A stretch of DNA of 11,693 nt from Prosthecobacter debontii (GCA_945885485.1 CAMCYT010000069.1:1-11693), one strand, 5' to 3'. Positions 1 through 6,425 are shown, counted from the first letter of the stretch. Notes: generated by a model from the letters alone, not told the origin. Made by a program: numbers and translations.

Positions 1-50
1 TCATCGCGAATGATCCAGAGAATCGTGTGAGTATCGAGAAGCAGGCGCAA
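1..50 (-). CDS. PIN-domain toxin (VapC-like), 5' end only
   Basis: Only the first 16 codons are inside the window. Read from a TTG at 50-48 they give MRLLLDTHTILWIIRD, the typical start of PIN-domain ribonuclease toxins, in which the Asp of the LLLDTH segment is the first metal-binding acidic residue. The gene begins three bases after the stop of the antitoxin gene, as expected for a toxin-antitoxin operon. Known family role: Mg2+-dependent RNA cleavage, neutralised by the partner antitoxin. No ATG is available here, so the TTG start is inferred from the family alignment. The other acidic residues lie outside the window, so intactness cannot be judged. Confidence 0.75.
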   Translation of the reverse strand, partial: MRLLLDTHTILWIIRD

Positions 51-53
51 AAT

Positions 54-326
54 TTAGGCTTGGTAGGGTTTCTCGTCTTCGGCGACTTTGGTTAATTCGG
101 CGGGCCCGTATTCGGCAAAGTCTTCTAATTCGTCATCAAAATCGTCACCCATTACTAAGACGAGATCTTTAAGAGCACCGAATCTGACCTTGGGTTTTGC
201 TTCTTCAACGACCGTGAGTTTCACCAGCGGTTGGTTCCGACGAGCGATAATGATTTCCTCTCCATCCAGAGCCCGTTGAATAAGCTTGGAGAGGTTGGTT
301 TTCGCCTGGTGAGTAGTAACGATCAC
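54..326 (-). CDS. Phd/YefM-type antitoxin of a vapBC-like system
   Basis: This 90-residue protein starts with GTG at 326-324. Its N-terminal half (MIVTTHQAKTNLSKLI, then GEEIIIARRNQPLVKL) is the classic Phd/YefM DNA-binding fold: a short strand, the A-K-x-x-L-S-x-L-I helix and the 'I-I-A-R-x-x-x-P-V/L' hairpin. The C-terminal part (about residues 50-90) is acidic, with a D/E-rich stretch, as in antitoxins that fold when they bind their toxin. The stop codon lies three bases before the PIN-toxin start, so the pair is probably one transcript with the antitoxin first. Such antitoxins usually repress their own promoter through palindromes, and a 12-bp palindrome lies just upstream. No Shine-Dalgarno sequence is evident before the GTG. 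Pairing with the toxin is inferred from order and families. Confidence 0.85.
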   Translation of the reverse strand: MIVTTHQAKTNLSKLIQRALDGEEIIIARRNQPLVKLTVVEEAKPKVRFGALKDLVLVMGDDFDDELEDFAEYGPAELTKVAEDEKPYQA

Positions 327-333
327 AAAATAA

Positions 334-345
334 ACTTAGCTAAGT
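334..345. promoter_or_regulatory. Candidate antitoxin operator palindrome
   Basis: ACTTAGCTAAGT is a perfect 12-bp palindrome, 8 bp upstream of the antitoxin GTG. A further half-site-like CTAAGC follows at 353-358. Phd/YefM antitoxins commonly bind such palindromes over their own promoter. The role as operator is inference from position and symmetry; no confident -10/-35 pair was found. Confidence 0.35.
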
Positions 346-415
346 AAGTGGACTAAGCAAGGAGGATTTACGGCTTTATCGAGAAAACTCGCCATAATCT
401 AAAAATTAAGAATGG

Positions 416-547
416 AACCACGGATGAACGCAGATGAACGCAGATTCTGTGGGACTTATAAATAACTTTCCTCTCACCCATCTGGTGATTGAGCAAAAAG
501 TTGATAAATCTCTGATTATCTGTGTCCATCTGCGTTCATCTGCGGTT
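416..547. repeat. 132-bp inverted-repeat element built from a 10-nt unit
   Basis: The left arm (416-445) and right arm (518-547) are imperfect inverted copies of a 30-bp sequence. Each starts with AACC(A/G)C at its outer edge and continues as tandem GATGAACGCA-type 10-mers. The 72-bp spacer shows no gene. The same arm recurs at 970-999 and at both ends of the 11344-11576 element. There is no transposase and no clear target duplication. It looks like a REP/MITE-like non-autonomous intergenic repeat. An open frame that runs through it into the next gene (434-607) appears to be fortuitous. Confidence 0.8.
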
Positions 548-607
548 CTATTTTCTTTTCTCGGAAATTTTTTTCGCCCGAAGTTCGTGTTCGATATTGA
601 ACCTCCC

Positions 608-970
608 GTGATACGCCGACATGCTGCGCGGATGGAAATGGAAGAGCGCGACTTAGGAATACAGCCACTTGATGGTATTATGCAGCGGTGGGGGGTGACG
701 AATCATGACTTGGTTGAGGATTCTCCGGAGCAATTGACGCACAAGCAGATCCAGCGTGCGAAAGCTGGGCGTCGGCTGACTTTGAAAATGATGATGAAAG
801 TCGCGCGGTCGTTGAATATCGCGGTCTGGAATCGGCTTTCGAAAGCGAACAAGGAGACGTTTGTGGAATACCTGCACAAAGACATTTTTTCGTATTCGAA
901 GGATTACAATCCGGACAAAGCCGATCCGAATGAGGCGATGATTCAGGCTCTGGCTAAAATTAAAAAGTAA
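608..970 (+). CDS. Small unrecognised protein with HTH-like core
   Basis: About 120 residues. The frame is open from 434, but that upstream part crosses the inverted-repeat element and reads as low-grade sequence. The start is therefore placed at GTG 608 (VIRRHAARMEMEERDLG...), with ATG 632 or 638 as alternatives. None has a good ribosome binding site. The core, roughly residues 15-60 from the GTG, reads as helix-turn-helix-like helices: LDGIMQRWGVTNHDLV, then LTHKQIQRAKAGRRLT, then a lysine-rich helix (LKMMMKVARSLNI). This resembles XRE/Cro-type folds but with no diagnostic signature. The C-terminal part has an aromatic segment (VEYLHKDIFSYSKDYNP). I have an impression of similar short proteins in Verrucomicrobia but cannot name a family. 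Nucleic-acid binding is inference only. The stop codon abuts a 10-nt-unit repeat. Confidence 0.65.
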   Translation: MIRRHAARMEMEERDLGIQPLDGIMQRWGVTNHDLVEDSPEQLTHKQIQRAKAGRRLTLKMMMKVARSLNIAVWNRLSKANKETFVEYLHKDIFSYSKDYNPDKADPNEAMIQALAKIKK

Positions 971-999
971 ACCGCGAATGGACGTGAATAAACGCGAAT
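970..999 (+). repeat. Single 30-bp arm of the 10-nt-unit repeat
   Basis: AACCGCGAATGGACGTGAAT followed by another AAACGCGAAT-type unit is the same 30-bp arm that forms the ends of the 416-547 and 11344-11576 elements. Here it is solitary. It begins on the last base of the TAA stop of the preceding gene. No inverted partner was found before the next gene at 1092. Confidence 0.75.
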
Positions 1000-1091
1000 G
1001 GAATAGGTGGTTTGTTTGCCGAAGCTGGGATTTAATTGGCTTCAGCTAAGAAGCGTTGATTGAAGTGGGGTTAATTTTCCAACTGTTGCAG

Positions 1092-2096
1092 ATGAAAATG
1101 AACATGAATCAACCTTGGCGGATTGTGGGTCAGGGATTGGCTGGGACTTGTTTGGGTATGGAATTTTTGGAGCGTGGGATTCCGTTTCAAATCGTCGATT
1201 CCGGAACAGGCGGCAGCACGCGGGTGGCGGCGGGTTTGATCAATCCTCTGACTGGAAAAAACTTTCAGCCGAGTTGGTTGATAGGGGATTTTCATTCTGA
1301 CGCGGTGGATTTTTTCGAGAAGCTTGGGGAGAGGTTTGAAGTCAAGCTTTGGCATCCGATGCCGGTGATGCGTTTGGCGGAAACTGAAAAGGAATGGTTA
1401 AAAATTTCATCCAAACTTGATCTGCCTGAGGTGCGTGAGTGGTTGGATGGAGAACGTGACGAGCCGACTCCAGAGGGATTTATCCATCATGTGATTTTAC
1501 GCGGCGGTGGGTGGTTGGATACGCGGCGATTTCTGGATGTAACGCGTAATCATTTTCTAAAAGAAGGGGTATTGGAAATTGGGGATGAGAAATTTGGGAT
1601 TGCTGATTCAAGCCGAATCCTTTGTGAGGGTGCGCAGGGGTTGATGAAGGATCAGCTTGGATCGCATCGCTGCGCGAAAGGTGAAATTATAACCGTAAGG
1701 GCGGAGTGGTCAGAGGATTATATCAAAGTGGGTGCGGGTGGTTGGTTGATTCCGATTGGGCAGCGATTGTTCCGGGTTGGATCAACCTATGAATGGAATC
1801 AACTCGATGAGTTGCCGACCGATGCTGGCTTAGCGAGGATCACTGAGATCGCGAAAAAGCTGGGTGGAGGTGATTTTCAGGTGGTGGAGCATGTTGCCGG
1901 GATTCGGCCTATTTTACGAAGGAGCCAACCGTTGATTGGGAAAAACGCGGCGGGGAATTGGATATTCAATGGGTTGGGATCTAAAGGTTCGTTGTATGCT
2001 CCAAAAATGGCAGCGATGCTGGCGGATTGGATTTGTGATGGGATTGTGCCAAATGCGGATTTTGTGATCGAATCAATGAAAGAAATTCCACTCTGA
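1092..2096 (+). CDS. FAD-dependent DAO-family oxidoreductase, MnmC C-terminal-domain-like
   Basis: A DAO-superfamily flavoprotein of about 334 residues. The N-terminal IVGQGLAG gives the FAD-binding GxGxxG (residues 13-18 from ATG 1092), with the acidic end of the second strand at IVDSG. Other landmarks are a STRVAAGLINPLTGK segment, a central GGGWLDTRRFLDVTRNHF, a KGEIITV segment, and a C-terminal GIRPILRRSQPLIGK plus FNGLGSKGSLYAPKMA. From memory these match the order of blocks in the C-terminal half of E. coli MnmC (GALYPLL, GGWLCPAELTRN, AGQVSHI, GVRCATRDHLPMVGN, ALGSRGLCSAP). That domain oxidatively converts cmnm5(s2)U34 to nm5(s2)U34 in tRNA. The next gene is a predicted nm5U methylase and overlaps by one base (TGATG), which supports a tRNA role. 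Glycine-oxidase-like activity is the alternative. Start: ATG at 1092, 1098 or 1104; a TTG at 1056 is less likely. Exact function is inferred. Confidence 0.8.
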   Translation: MKMNMNQPWRIVGQGLAGTCLGMEFLERGIPFQIVDSGTGGSTRVAAGLINPLTGKNFQPSWLIGDFHSDAVDFFEKLGERFEVKLWHPMPVMRLAETEKEWLKISSKLDLPEVREWLDGERDEPTPEGFIHHVILRGGGWLDTRRFLDVTRNHFLKEGVLEIGDEKFGIADSSRILCEGAQGLMKDQLGSHRCAKGEIITVRAEWSEDYIKVGAGGWLIPIGQRLFRVGSTYEWNQLDELPTDAGLARITEIAKKLGGGDFQVVEHVAGIRPILRRSQPLIGKNAAGNWIFNGLGSKGSLYAPKMAAMLADWICDGIVPNADFVIESMKEIPL

Positions 2097-2668
2097 TGTT
2101 CTTACTTTGTCCGACCGATATGTTGCATGTGCTTTTACGACAGGTGATCTGTAGCGGTGACTGCGTCGTGGATGCGACGGCTGGCAATGGTCACGATACG
2201 GTTTTTTTGGCGGAAGCAGTGGGTGATGGAGGAAAAGTGATTGCCATTGATATTCAAGCAGAGGCAATAGAGGCAACGCGGCAGCGGCTTAAGGAATCTC
2301 TTTTAGAAAATCGGGTCGAGCTTTATCAGGTATCGCATGCGGATATTGGGCAATATGTCGCCGAGGGTGTGGCTACGGCGATTGTTTTCAATCTGGGATA
2401 TTTACCTGGTTCGGATCGTGAGTTGGTCACGCAGTCAGAAACGACCTTGATGGCATTGAAGGCATCGGTCTTTCTGTTGAAAAAGGGAGGAGTTCTTGCG
2501 GTAGTTTGTTATCCTGATCATCCGGGTGGAGATGACGAAGCGGCTCAGGTTGTGTGTTTTTTACGGGGGCTTGAGAATTTCAGATTGGCGAAATATGAAT
2601 TACTTTCTACCCATCGACCTTCTCCGTTCATATTGTTCGCGTGGAAAAAGTCTAATGGATCTAAATGA
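2096..2668 (+). CDS. mnmM: YtqB/MnmM-type class I SAM-dependent RNA methyltransferase
   Basis: 190 residues, the usual size of the YtqB family (Pfam rRNA_methylase). Motif I is VVDATAGNGHDT (24-35), the acidic ribose-binding strand is VIAIDIQ (48-54), and the family hallmark IVFNLGYLPGSD is at 96-107. Later landmarks are VCYPDHPGG (137-145, where YtqB has a Y-H-G-H segment) and RPSPFIL (174-180, matching the conserved N-x-x-P-P-F block). B. subtilis YtqB was renamed MnmM after it was shown to methylate nm5s2U34 to mnm5s2U34 in tRNA. The ATG start is fixed by the one-base overlap with the upstream flavoprotein gene, indicating translational coupling. The match to the family is strong; assignment of the exact tRNA reaction here rests on the family and on the neighbour. 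Confidence 0.85.
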   Translation: MFLLCPTDMLHVLLRQVICSGDCVVDATAGNGHDTVFLAEAVGDGGKVIAIDIQAEAIEATRQRLKESLLENRVELYQVSHADIGQYVAEGVATAIVFNLGYLPGSDRELVTQSETTLMALKASVFLLKKGGVLAVVCYPDHPGGDDEAAQVVCFLRGLENFRLAKYELLSTHRPSPFILFAWKKSNGSK

Positions 2669-2724
2669 GATATTTAGATGATTCTGTCTTTGCATTTTGA
2701 ATTCCAAACGTTAATTTCTTCTCG

Positions 2725-3492
2725 ATGAAATTATTTTTATTATTCGCGCTGCTTTTCACAGTCACATTGCATGCTCAAAATTCAAAAGCTGATGCAAAAG
2801 CTGATGCAAATGCAGTTGATAATATGTCACCTAATCAGCGTCAGTTCTTTAATATTCCTGAAGAAAAGCGCAAAGAGATGATTAATCTATATGGTGAAGC
2901 GCATCGACTATTCACAGAGAAGCGTGTGTTTGAGGCGCTGGAAAAGCTAAATGAAGCAGAGAAGCTTTTCCCAAATAGCTTTGAGTTACATAATTTAAGG
3001 GGTTCTTGTTACGTTGAACTGCGAATTTTTGACAAGGCAATCATTTCATTTGAAAAGGCGAAGCAAATCAGCCCGGATAATCTTAGTATAAAATTCAATT
3101 TGGCTGAGTGTACCTTTGTGAGTCAGAAATGGCAGGAATCACATGATAAATTTCAGGAGTTATTGAAGCTGTTGCCTCCAAATTCTCTAGAGATGTTGAG
3201 GTTGGTAGAATTTAAAGTTTTCATATGTAAGAAAAAGCTCGGCTTGGATCAGGAAGCGCTCATTTTGGCAGATAAATATGATTATCAGGATGACTCGCCT
3301 TTTTATTATTATACGAAAGCCGCGTTGGCGTTTGATAAAAAGGAAAACGCCGAGGCAGAGCAATGGATGAATCGTGCTGCAATTATTTTCCGCGAACCAA
3401 AAATCCTATCTCCGTGGCAAGATACGATGATGGAGTCTGGTTACGTCAAAAGTTTCTACGGAGGAGAACAAGAGAAGGAAATGAAAGAATAG
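2725..3492 (+). CDS. Exported tetratricopeptide-repeat (TPR) protein
   Basis: 255 residues. The N-terminus is a Sec signal peptide (MKLFLLFALLFTVTLHA, probable cleavage near residue 17) followed by a short KADAKADANA duplication, visible in the DNA as repeated GCTGATGCAAA. Residues about 55-150 form two to three TPR units: YGEAHRLFTEKRVFEALEKL, then a unit ending AEKLFPNS, then LRGSCYVELRIFDKAIISFEKAKQISPDN, then LAECTFVSQKWQESHDKFQELL. The tail is charged (GGEQEKEMKE). TPRs mediate protein-protein contacts; the partner and role are unknown. The gene looks more AT-rich than its neighbours. It lies 56 bp after the methyltransferase gene and converges on panC. A role in the periplasm or outer envelope is inferred from the signal peptide. 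Confidence 0.8.
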   Translation: MKLFLLFALLFTVTLHAQNSKADAKADANAVDNMSPNQRQFFNIPEEKRKEMINLYGEAHRLFTEKRVFEALEKLNEAEKLFPNSFELHNLRGSCYVELRIFDKAIISFEKAKQISPDNLSIKFNLAECTFVSQKWQESHDKFQELLKLLPPNSLEMLRLVEFKVFICKKKLGLDQEALILADKYDYQDDSPFYYYTKAALAFDKKENAEAEQWMNRAAIIFREPKILSPWQDTMMESGYVKSFYGGEQEKEMKE

Positions 3493-3509
3493 AAGAGTTC
3501 ATTCTTTCA
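3482..3509. terminator. Candidate bidirectional terminator hairpin
   Basis: TGAAAGAAT (3482-3490) pairs with ATTCTTTCA (3501-3509), with inner GAA/TTC pairing around a GAG loop and one bulged A. It overlaps the ends of both convergent genes (TPR protein and panC). T-tracts are weak: GTTTT downstream on plus, TTTCCTTCTC on minus. The position supports termination; the AT-rich stem makes it uncertain. Confidence 0.4.
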
Positions 3510-4343
3510 GTCTGAAGTTTTAATGTGATCGATCAATCGCACATCGCCATAAAATACCGCGCAGGCAAGGATTGTAGAGTGTGTGATTTTATCTGTCGGT
3601 TGCAGGGTCTCTGCATCCACAAGTGTGAGATAGTCGATTTTTGTGAGCGTTGATGCTTCGATGATTTCACAAGCGGTTGATAGAATTTCTTCGGCAGAAG
3701 GTTTACTGGAAGCGGTAAGCAGGGCTTTGCGAATTCTCGGAGCATCGGCTCGCTGTTCGGGAGTTAAGCGGCGGTTGCGGGACGACATAGCTAATCCATC
3801 GGACTCACGTAGAGTGGCGTGAGGAACGATTTGAACTTGAAGATCGAGGTCGCGCACCATGCGTTGGATGATGGCGAGTTGCTGAAAATCTTTTTCGCCA
3901 AAGACAGCAGCATCGCAACGGGTGAGGTTGAAGAGTTTTAGGACGACGGTGCAAACCCCATCGAAATGGCCAGGACGGGTTGCTCCGCAAAGGTGTTCTG
4001 AAAGTAAGTTTTCGGTAACAGTGATGGATAGATCTTTGAAATACATTTCACTGGGTTCGGGTAGAAAAACGCCATCGGCGCCATGAGATTGGCAGATGTT
4101 GAGATCTTCGTCTTCCGTGCGCGGGTAGTTTTCAAGATCGGTGGATTTGTCAAATTGGATGGGATTGACGAAAATGGAAACCAAGACTGATCCTTCGCTG
4201 CCAGCGTGTTTGCGCGCGAGGTCGATCAGTGAGGAGTGTCCGGGATGGAGGGCTCCCATCGTTGGAACTAGAACGATAGGCCTTGGTAGCGAAGCGAGGT
4301 GCTTTTGAAGTTCGGTTTTCGTGCGGGCGATCCACATGGTCAT
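3507..4343 (-). CDS. panC: Pantothenate synthetase (pantoate--beta-alanine ligase)
   Basis: 278 residues from the ATG at 4343 (E. coli PanC is 283). It makes pantothenate from pantoate, beta-alanine and ATP through a pantoyl-adenylate intermediate, feeding CoA synthesis in the cytosol. Visible signatures: the nucleotidyltransferase PTMGALHPGH (27-36, HxGH motif), SIFVNPIQF, YPRTEDED, RPGHFDGVCTVV, FGEKDFQQLA and the KMSKS-equivalent SDGLAMSSRNRRL. The frame is open to 4427, but that extension lies inside pgsA. ATG 4343 is four bases after the pgsA stop (ATG 4337 is a close alternative), so the two genes are almost certainly co-transcribed and probably translationally coupled. No panB or panD is visible in the window. 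Confidence 0.97.
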   Translation of the reverse strand: MTMWIARTKTELQKHLASLPRPIVLVPTMGALHPGHSSLIDLARKHAGSEGSVLVSIFVNPIQFDKSTDLENYPRTEDEDLNICQSHGADGVFLPEPSEMYFKDLSITVTENLLSEHLCGATRPGHFDGVCTVVLKLFNLTRCDAAVFGEKDFQQLAIIQRMVRDLDLQVQIVPHATLRESDGLAMSSRNRRLTPEQRADAPRIRKALLTASSKPSAEEILSTACEIIEASTLTKIDYLTLVDAETLQPTDKITHSTILACAVFYGDVRLIDHIKTSD

Positions 4344-4347
4344 ATTG

Positions 4348-4923
4348 CTAGTTTGCTTTACGCAGGATGGCGAGGCCTTGACGGAAGTATTCAAAGGTGG
4401 ACCAGAGGGTAAAAAAGGCGGCGACAATGCAGGGGTAGACAGGCGAGAGCGGAATGATTTTTAGCATGACCCAGCCGATGACGAGGAAAAGGCTAACCGT
4501 GCAGGCTTTGCCGGACCAATGGGGTTTGATTTTTACTTTCAAATGTTTGGAGTAGAGAATCCGGATGCCGATTAGAATCATGCAGTCACGGAAAATGACC
4601 AGGGCTACGAACCAGATGGGGATGGCCCAGCCATCGGCGTCCCATTGAAAAAAGGTGAGCACGATGATGGCGGAGAACACCAACGCTTTATCGGCGATGG
4701 GATCGAGAAATGCGCCGAGTTCGGAGCCTTGATTGCAATGGCGCGCGAGCCAGCCATCGAGCCAATCACTGAGTGCGGCGATGGTGAAGACGGAAAGGGC
4801 CGCCCACCGGAGGGTTTCGGCGTTTTCAAACCAATCCACTTTCAAGCTGTAGGCGATGGCGAGAGTGGCGAATACGGGCACCAGGAAAAGCCGGAGAACG
4901 GTGATTTTCGTGGCGAGAGTCAT
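4348..4923 (-). CDS. pgsA: CDP-alcohol phosphatidyltransferase (phosphatidylglycerophosphate synthase)
   Basis: 191 residues, the normal PgsA length. The CDP-alcohol phosphatidyltransferase signature D-x2-DG-x2-AR-x8-G-x3-D-x3-D is complete: D53, D56-G57, A60-R61, G70, D74 and D78. These residues bind metal and the CDP head group. Several hydrophobic helices follow, typical of this inner-membrane enzyme. Reaction: CDP-diacylglycerol plus glycerol-3-phosphate gives phosphatidylglycerophosphate, the precursor of phosphatidylglycerol. The N-terminal TLATKITVLRLFLVPVF block is characteristic of PgsA rather than of phosphatidylserine or choline-phosphate branches. It is followed at four bases by panC. 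A HAD phosphatase that could remove the terminal phosphate of its product is encoded upstream in the same block (8226-8969). Confidence 0.93.
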   Translation of the reverse strand: MTLATKITVLRLFLVPVFATLAIAYSLKVDWFENAETLRWAALSVFTIAALSDWLDGWLARHCNQGSELGAFLDPIADKALVFSAIIVLTFFQWDADGWAIPIWFVALVIFRDCMILIGIRILYSKHLKVKIKPHWSGKACTVSLFLVIGWVMLKIIPLSPVYPCIVAAFFTLWSTFEYFRQGLAILRKAN

Positions 4924-4968
4924 AACGTGACACTAAGGCGCGATGGGGAAAATACAAAGCTGAAACGG

Positions 4969-5550
4969 TCAGTTGAGGTTATCCTTTATCTCAAAGCTTC
5001 CTTTTTCTCTGATTCTAACCGTCTTGTCTCCTTCTGAGCCCCCAGTTACGTAGCCTTCCAATTCACCTTCGAAGCTTAACCCGTGCTGCCGAACGGTAAA
5101 TCTGAGATAACCATCTGTGGTGGGGTAATAGTGCCGGACTACTTTTTTTCCGGAAGGAATAGGACCTATTTCGGTCTCAATTCCTGGACCCAAAATCATG
5201 AAACTTTCGATCTGATGATCGCTGTCGTTGTAAACTCTGATGGTGTATCGGGTGGAAATATCGATGGCTGATGAGGTGTAGAAGATTGCGGCGGGAAAGT
5301 TTGCGATGAGTAATCCTCCGACGAGTAAGGCATTCAAGGGAGAGGTGCGTCCCGTGCGAGATTCGCGTTTCAAATGAAGAGTCAAACAAACCGCACCACT
5401 GAGAAATGCAATTAACCCGATGAGAATCGTCATCAAGCCCATCATTTCAAGCCACTGCCAGCGCGTTAGACGCCATGTAGAATAAATGAAAGTGCCGATG
5501 ATAAGCGGACTGGTACCAAGGGCGATTGAACATTTGAGCAATCGAGACAT
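4969..5550 (-). CDS. Three-helix membrane protein with C-terminal soluble domain, function unknown
   Basis: 193 residues, not recognised as a named family. Three hydrophobic segments are visible: about 7-24 (CSIALGTSPLIIGTFIY), 36-60 (MGLMTILIGLIAFLSGAVCL) and 73-93 (NALLVGGLLIANFPAAIF). A C-terminal domain of about 95 residues follows and looks all-beta: alternating hydrophobic strands (TIRVYNDS, ESFMILGPG, EIGPIPSGK), a DGYLRFTV strand and a GYVTGGSEGDKTVRIREKGS ending. With three helices the C-terminal domain would be on the opposite side from the N-terminus, plausibly periplasmic. The gene lies 33 bp after the M15 peptidase gene and 45 bp before pgsA, so it may be in the same transcript. 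No catalytic motif was found. Confidence 0.75.
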   Translation of the reverse strand: MSRLLKCSIALGTSPLIIGTFIYSTWRLTRWQWLEMMGLMTILIGLIAFLSGAVCLTLHLKRESRTGRTSPLNALLVGGLLIANFPAAIFYTSSAIDISTRYTIRVYNDSDHQIESFMILGPGIETEIGPIPSGKKVVRHYYPTTDGYLRFTVRQHGLSFEGELEGYVTGGSEGDKTVRIREKGSFEIKDNLN

Positions 5551-5583
5551 AGCGATTAATAATGGGTGAGAGCTCGAAAGAGA

Positions 5584-6279
5584 TCACCAATCCATATTCG
5601 CGCCACGCGTGTCGATGTGTGTGAAGCTGGAGTAGCTGCCGACGCCGCCTTTGAAGAGGCCGCGGTCGCGAAGGCTGCGGGCGGTGGTTGTCACTTGGCG
5701 AGCGGAGGTATCAAATCTCACATCCACGGCGACATTTGATTGATGCCATGAGTGGCTTTTTGCCCCGCGGCAAAGTGAGTTGTAAGCGGGAGTGCGGTAA
5801 GCGGAAACAATTTCCTTCACCAGGACGTCCATGGCGGAAGAAATACGATCGACTACTTTCAAAGTGTAACCCATGCGCGTCCACCATTTGCGCGGGGGAA
5901 GGCGGTTCCAGATATTGCCACGTTCTTTGGCGTGAGCTGAGATCACATCCTGTGCACTGATGTTTTTCAGTTTCAGTGAATTGATGTAAGTGACGTAACT
6001 ATTGAGATTACGGCCTTCGAGTTTCACCCATTCTTCATCGAAACCGCCGATTTGTTGGCTGGGCTTGGATTTGGTGCCGGTGGTAGTGGTCGTTTTGACT
6101 TTAACGACTGGGATATCGTCATCTGATCCGAACAATGCGGCTGAAGCATTCATTGAGCCTGCAAAGAGAGCTGTTGTCGCGAGGCCGAGGGTGCTGATCA
6201 CACCGCGTCGGCTGATCAAAGCGGCGGATTTTGGGGTGATGATGGATGGGGATTGGATTGGCGAGTTGGGATCGAGCAT
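5584..6279 (-). CDS. Tat-exported M15-family (D-Ala-D-Ala carboxypeptidase-like) peptidase
   Basis: 231 residues from ATG 6279; the frame is open to 6453 but that part has no export or domain features. A twin-arginine signal is visible (SRRGVIST at 23-30, then a hydrophobic stretch ending MNASA near 47), followed by a Thr-rich linker (about 60-72). The C-terminal domain is M15-like: EIVSAYRTPAYN, then the S-x-H-x6-D arrangement with H179 and D186 as zinc ligands, and a closing FTHIDTRG with H221. The usual glycine of HxxGxAxD is Asn here. The YRTPxYN, HxxxxAxDV and FxHIDTRG pattern matches the DUF882/M15 branch, which I relate to peptidoglycan-peptide hydrolysis. Location would be periplasmic. 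Substrate and cleavage position are not determined by sequence. Confidence 0.82.
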   Translation of the reverse strand: MLDPNSPIQSPSIITPKSAALISRRGVISTLGLATTALFAGSMNASAALFGSDDDIPVVKVKTTTTTGTKSKPSQQIGGFDEEWVKLEGRNLNSYVTYINSLKLKNISAQDVISAHAKERGNIWNRLPPRKWWTRMGYTLKVVDRISSAMDVLVKEIVSAYRTPAYNSLCRGAKSHSWHQSNVAVDVRFDTSARQVTTTARSLRDRGLFKGGVGSYSSFTHIDTRGANMDW

Positions 6280-6404
6280 GGAAAAGTGAGGGAAAGGGGT
6301 TAATCTCAGGTGATTGAGCTGTAATTGTGCCAAAATATGCCATCGGACTGGCTTAAATGTCATAAATTCGGCGCTAGCCAAGCAGCTGAAATGATTGTCA
6401 CAAG

Positions 6405-6425
6405 TAAAAAAAGCCTGATTCAGCC
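6405..6425 (-). terminator. Weak candidate terminator downstream of lnt
   Basis: On the minus strand, about 35 bp after the lnt stop, GGCTGAATCAGGC is followed by a run of seven T. The stem is short and contains a G-G mismatch, so it is a poor hairpin; the T-run and its position after lnt are the main support. If real, the M15 gene and those after it would need their own promoter in 6280-6404. Confidence 0.25.

Noticed and set aside
434..607. N-terminal extension of the 608-970 gene
   Set aside because: The open frame runs through the inverted-repeat element, whose translation (ADSVGLINN..., CVHLRSSAVL) is not protein-like, and the first ATG lies inside the repeat arm.
4645..5037. 130-codon plus-strand open frame over pgsA
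   Set aside because: It is antisense to pgsA with its complete catalytic motif, has low-complexity E/G/D-rich composition and no recognisable domain.
6317..6332. Sigma-54-like promoter on the minus strand (TGGCAC, then GC at the right spacing)
   Set aside because: GG and GC are correctly spaced but the -12 element lacks its TT, and there is no enhancer-binding site or matching function; a chance match is likely.
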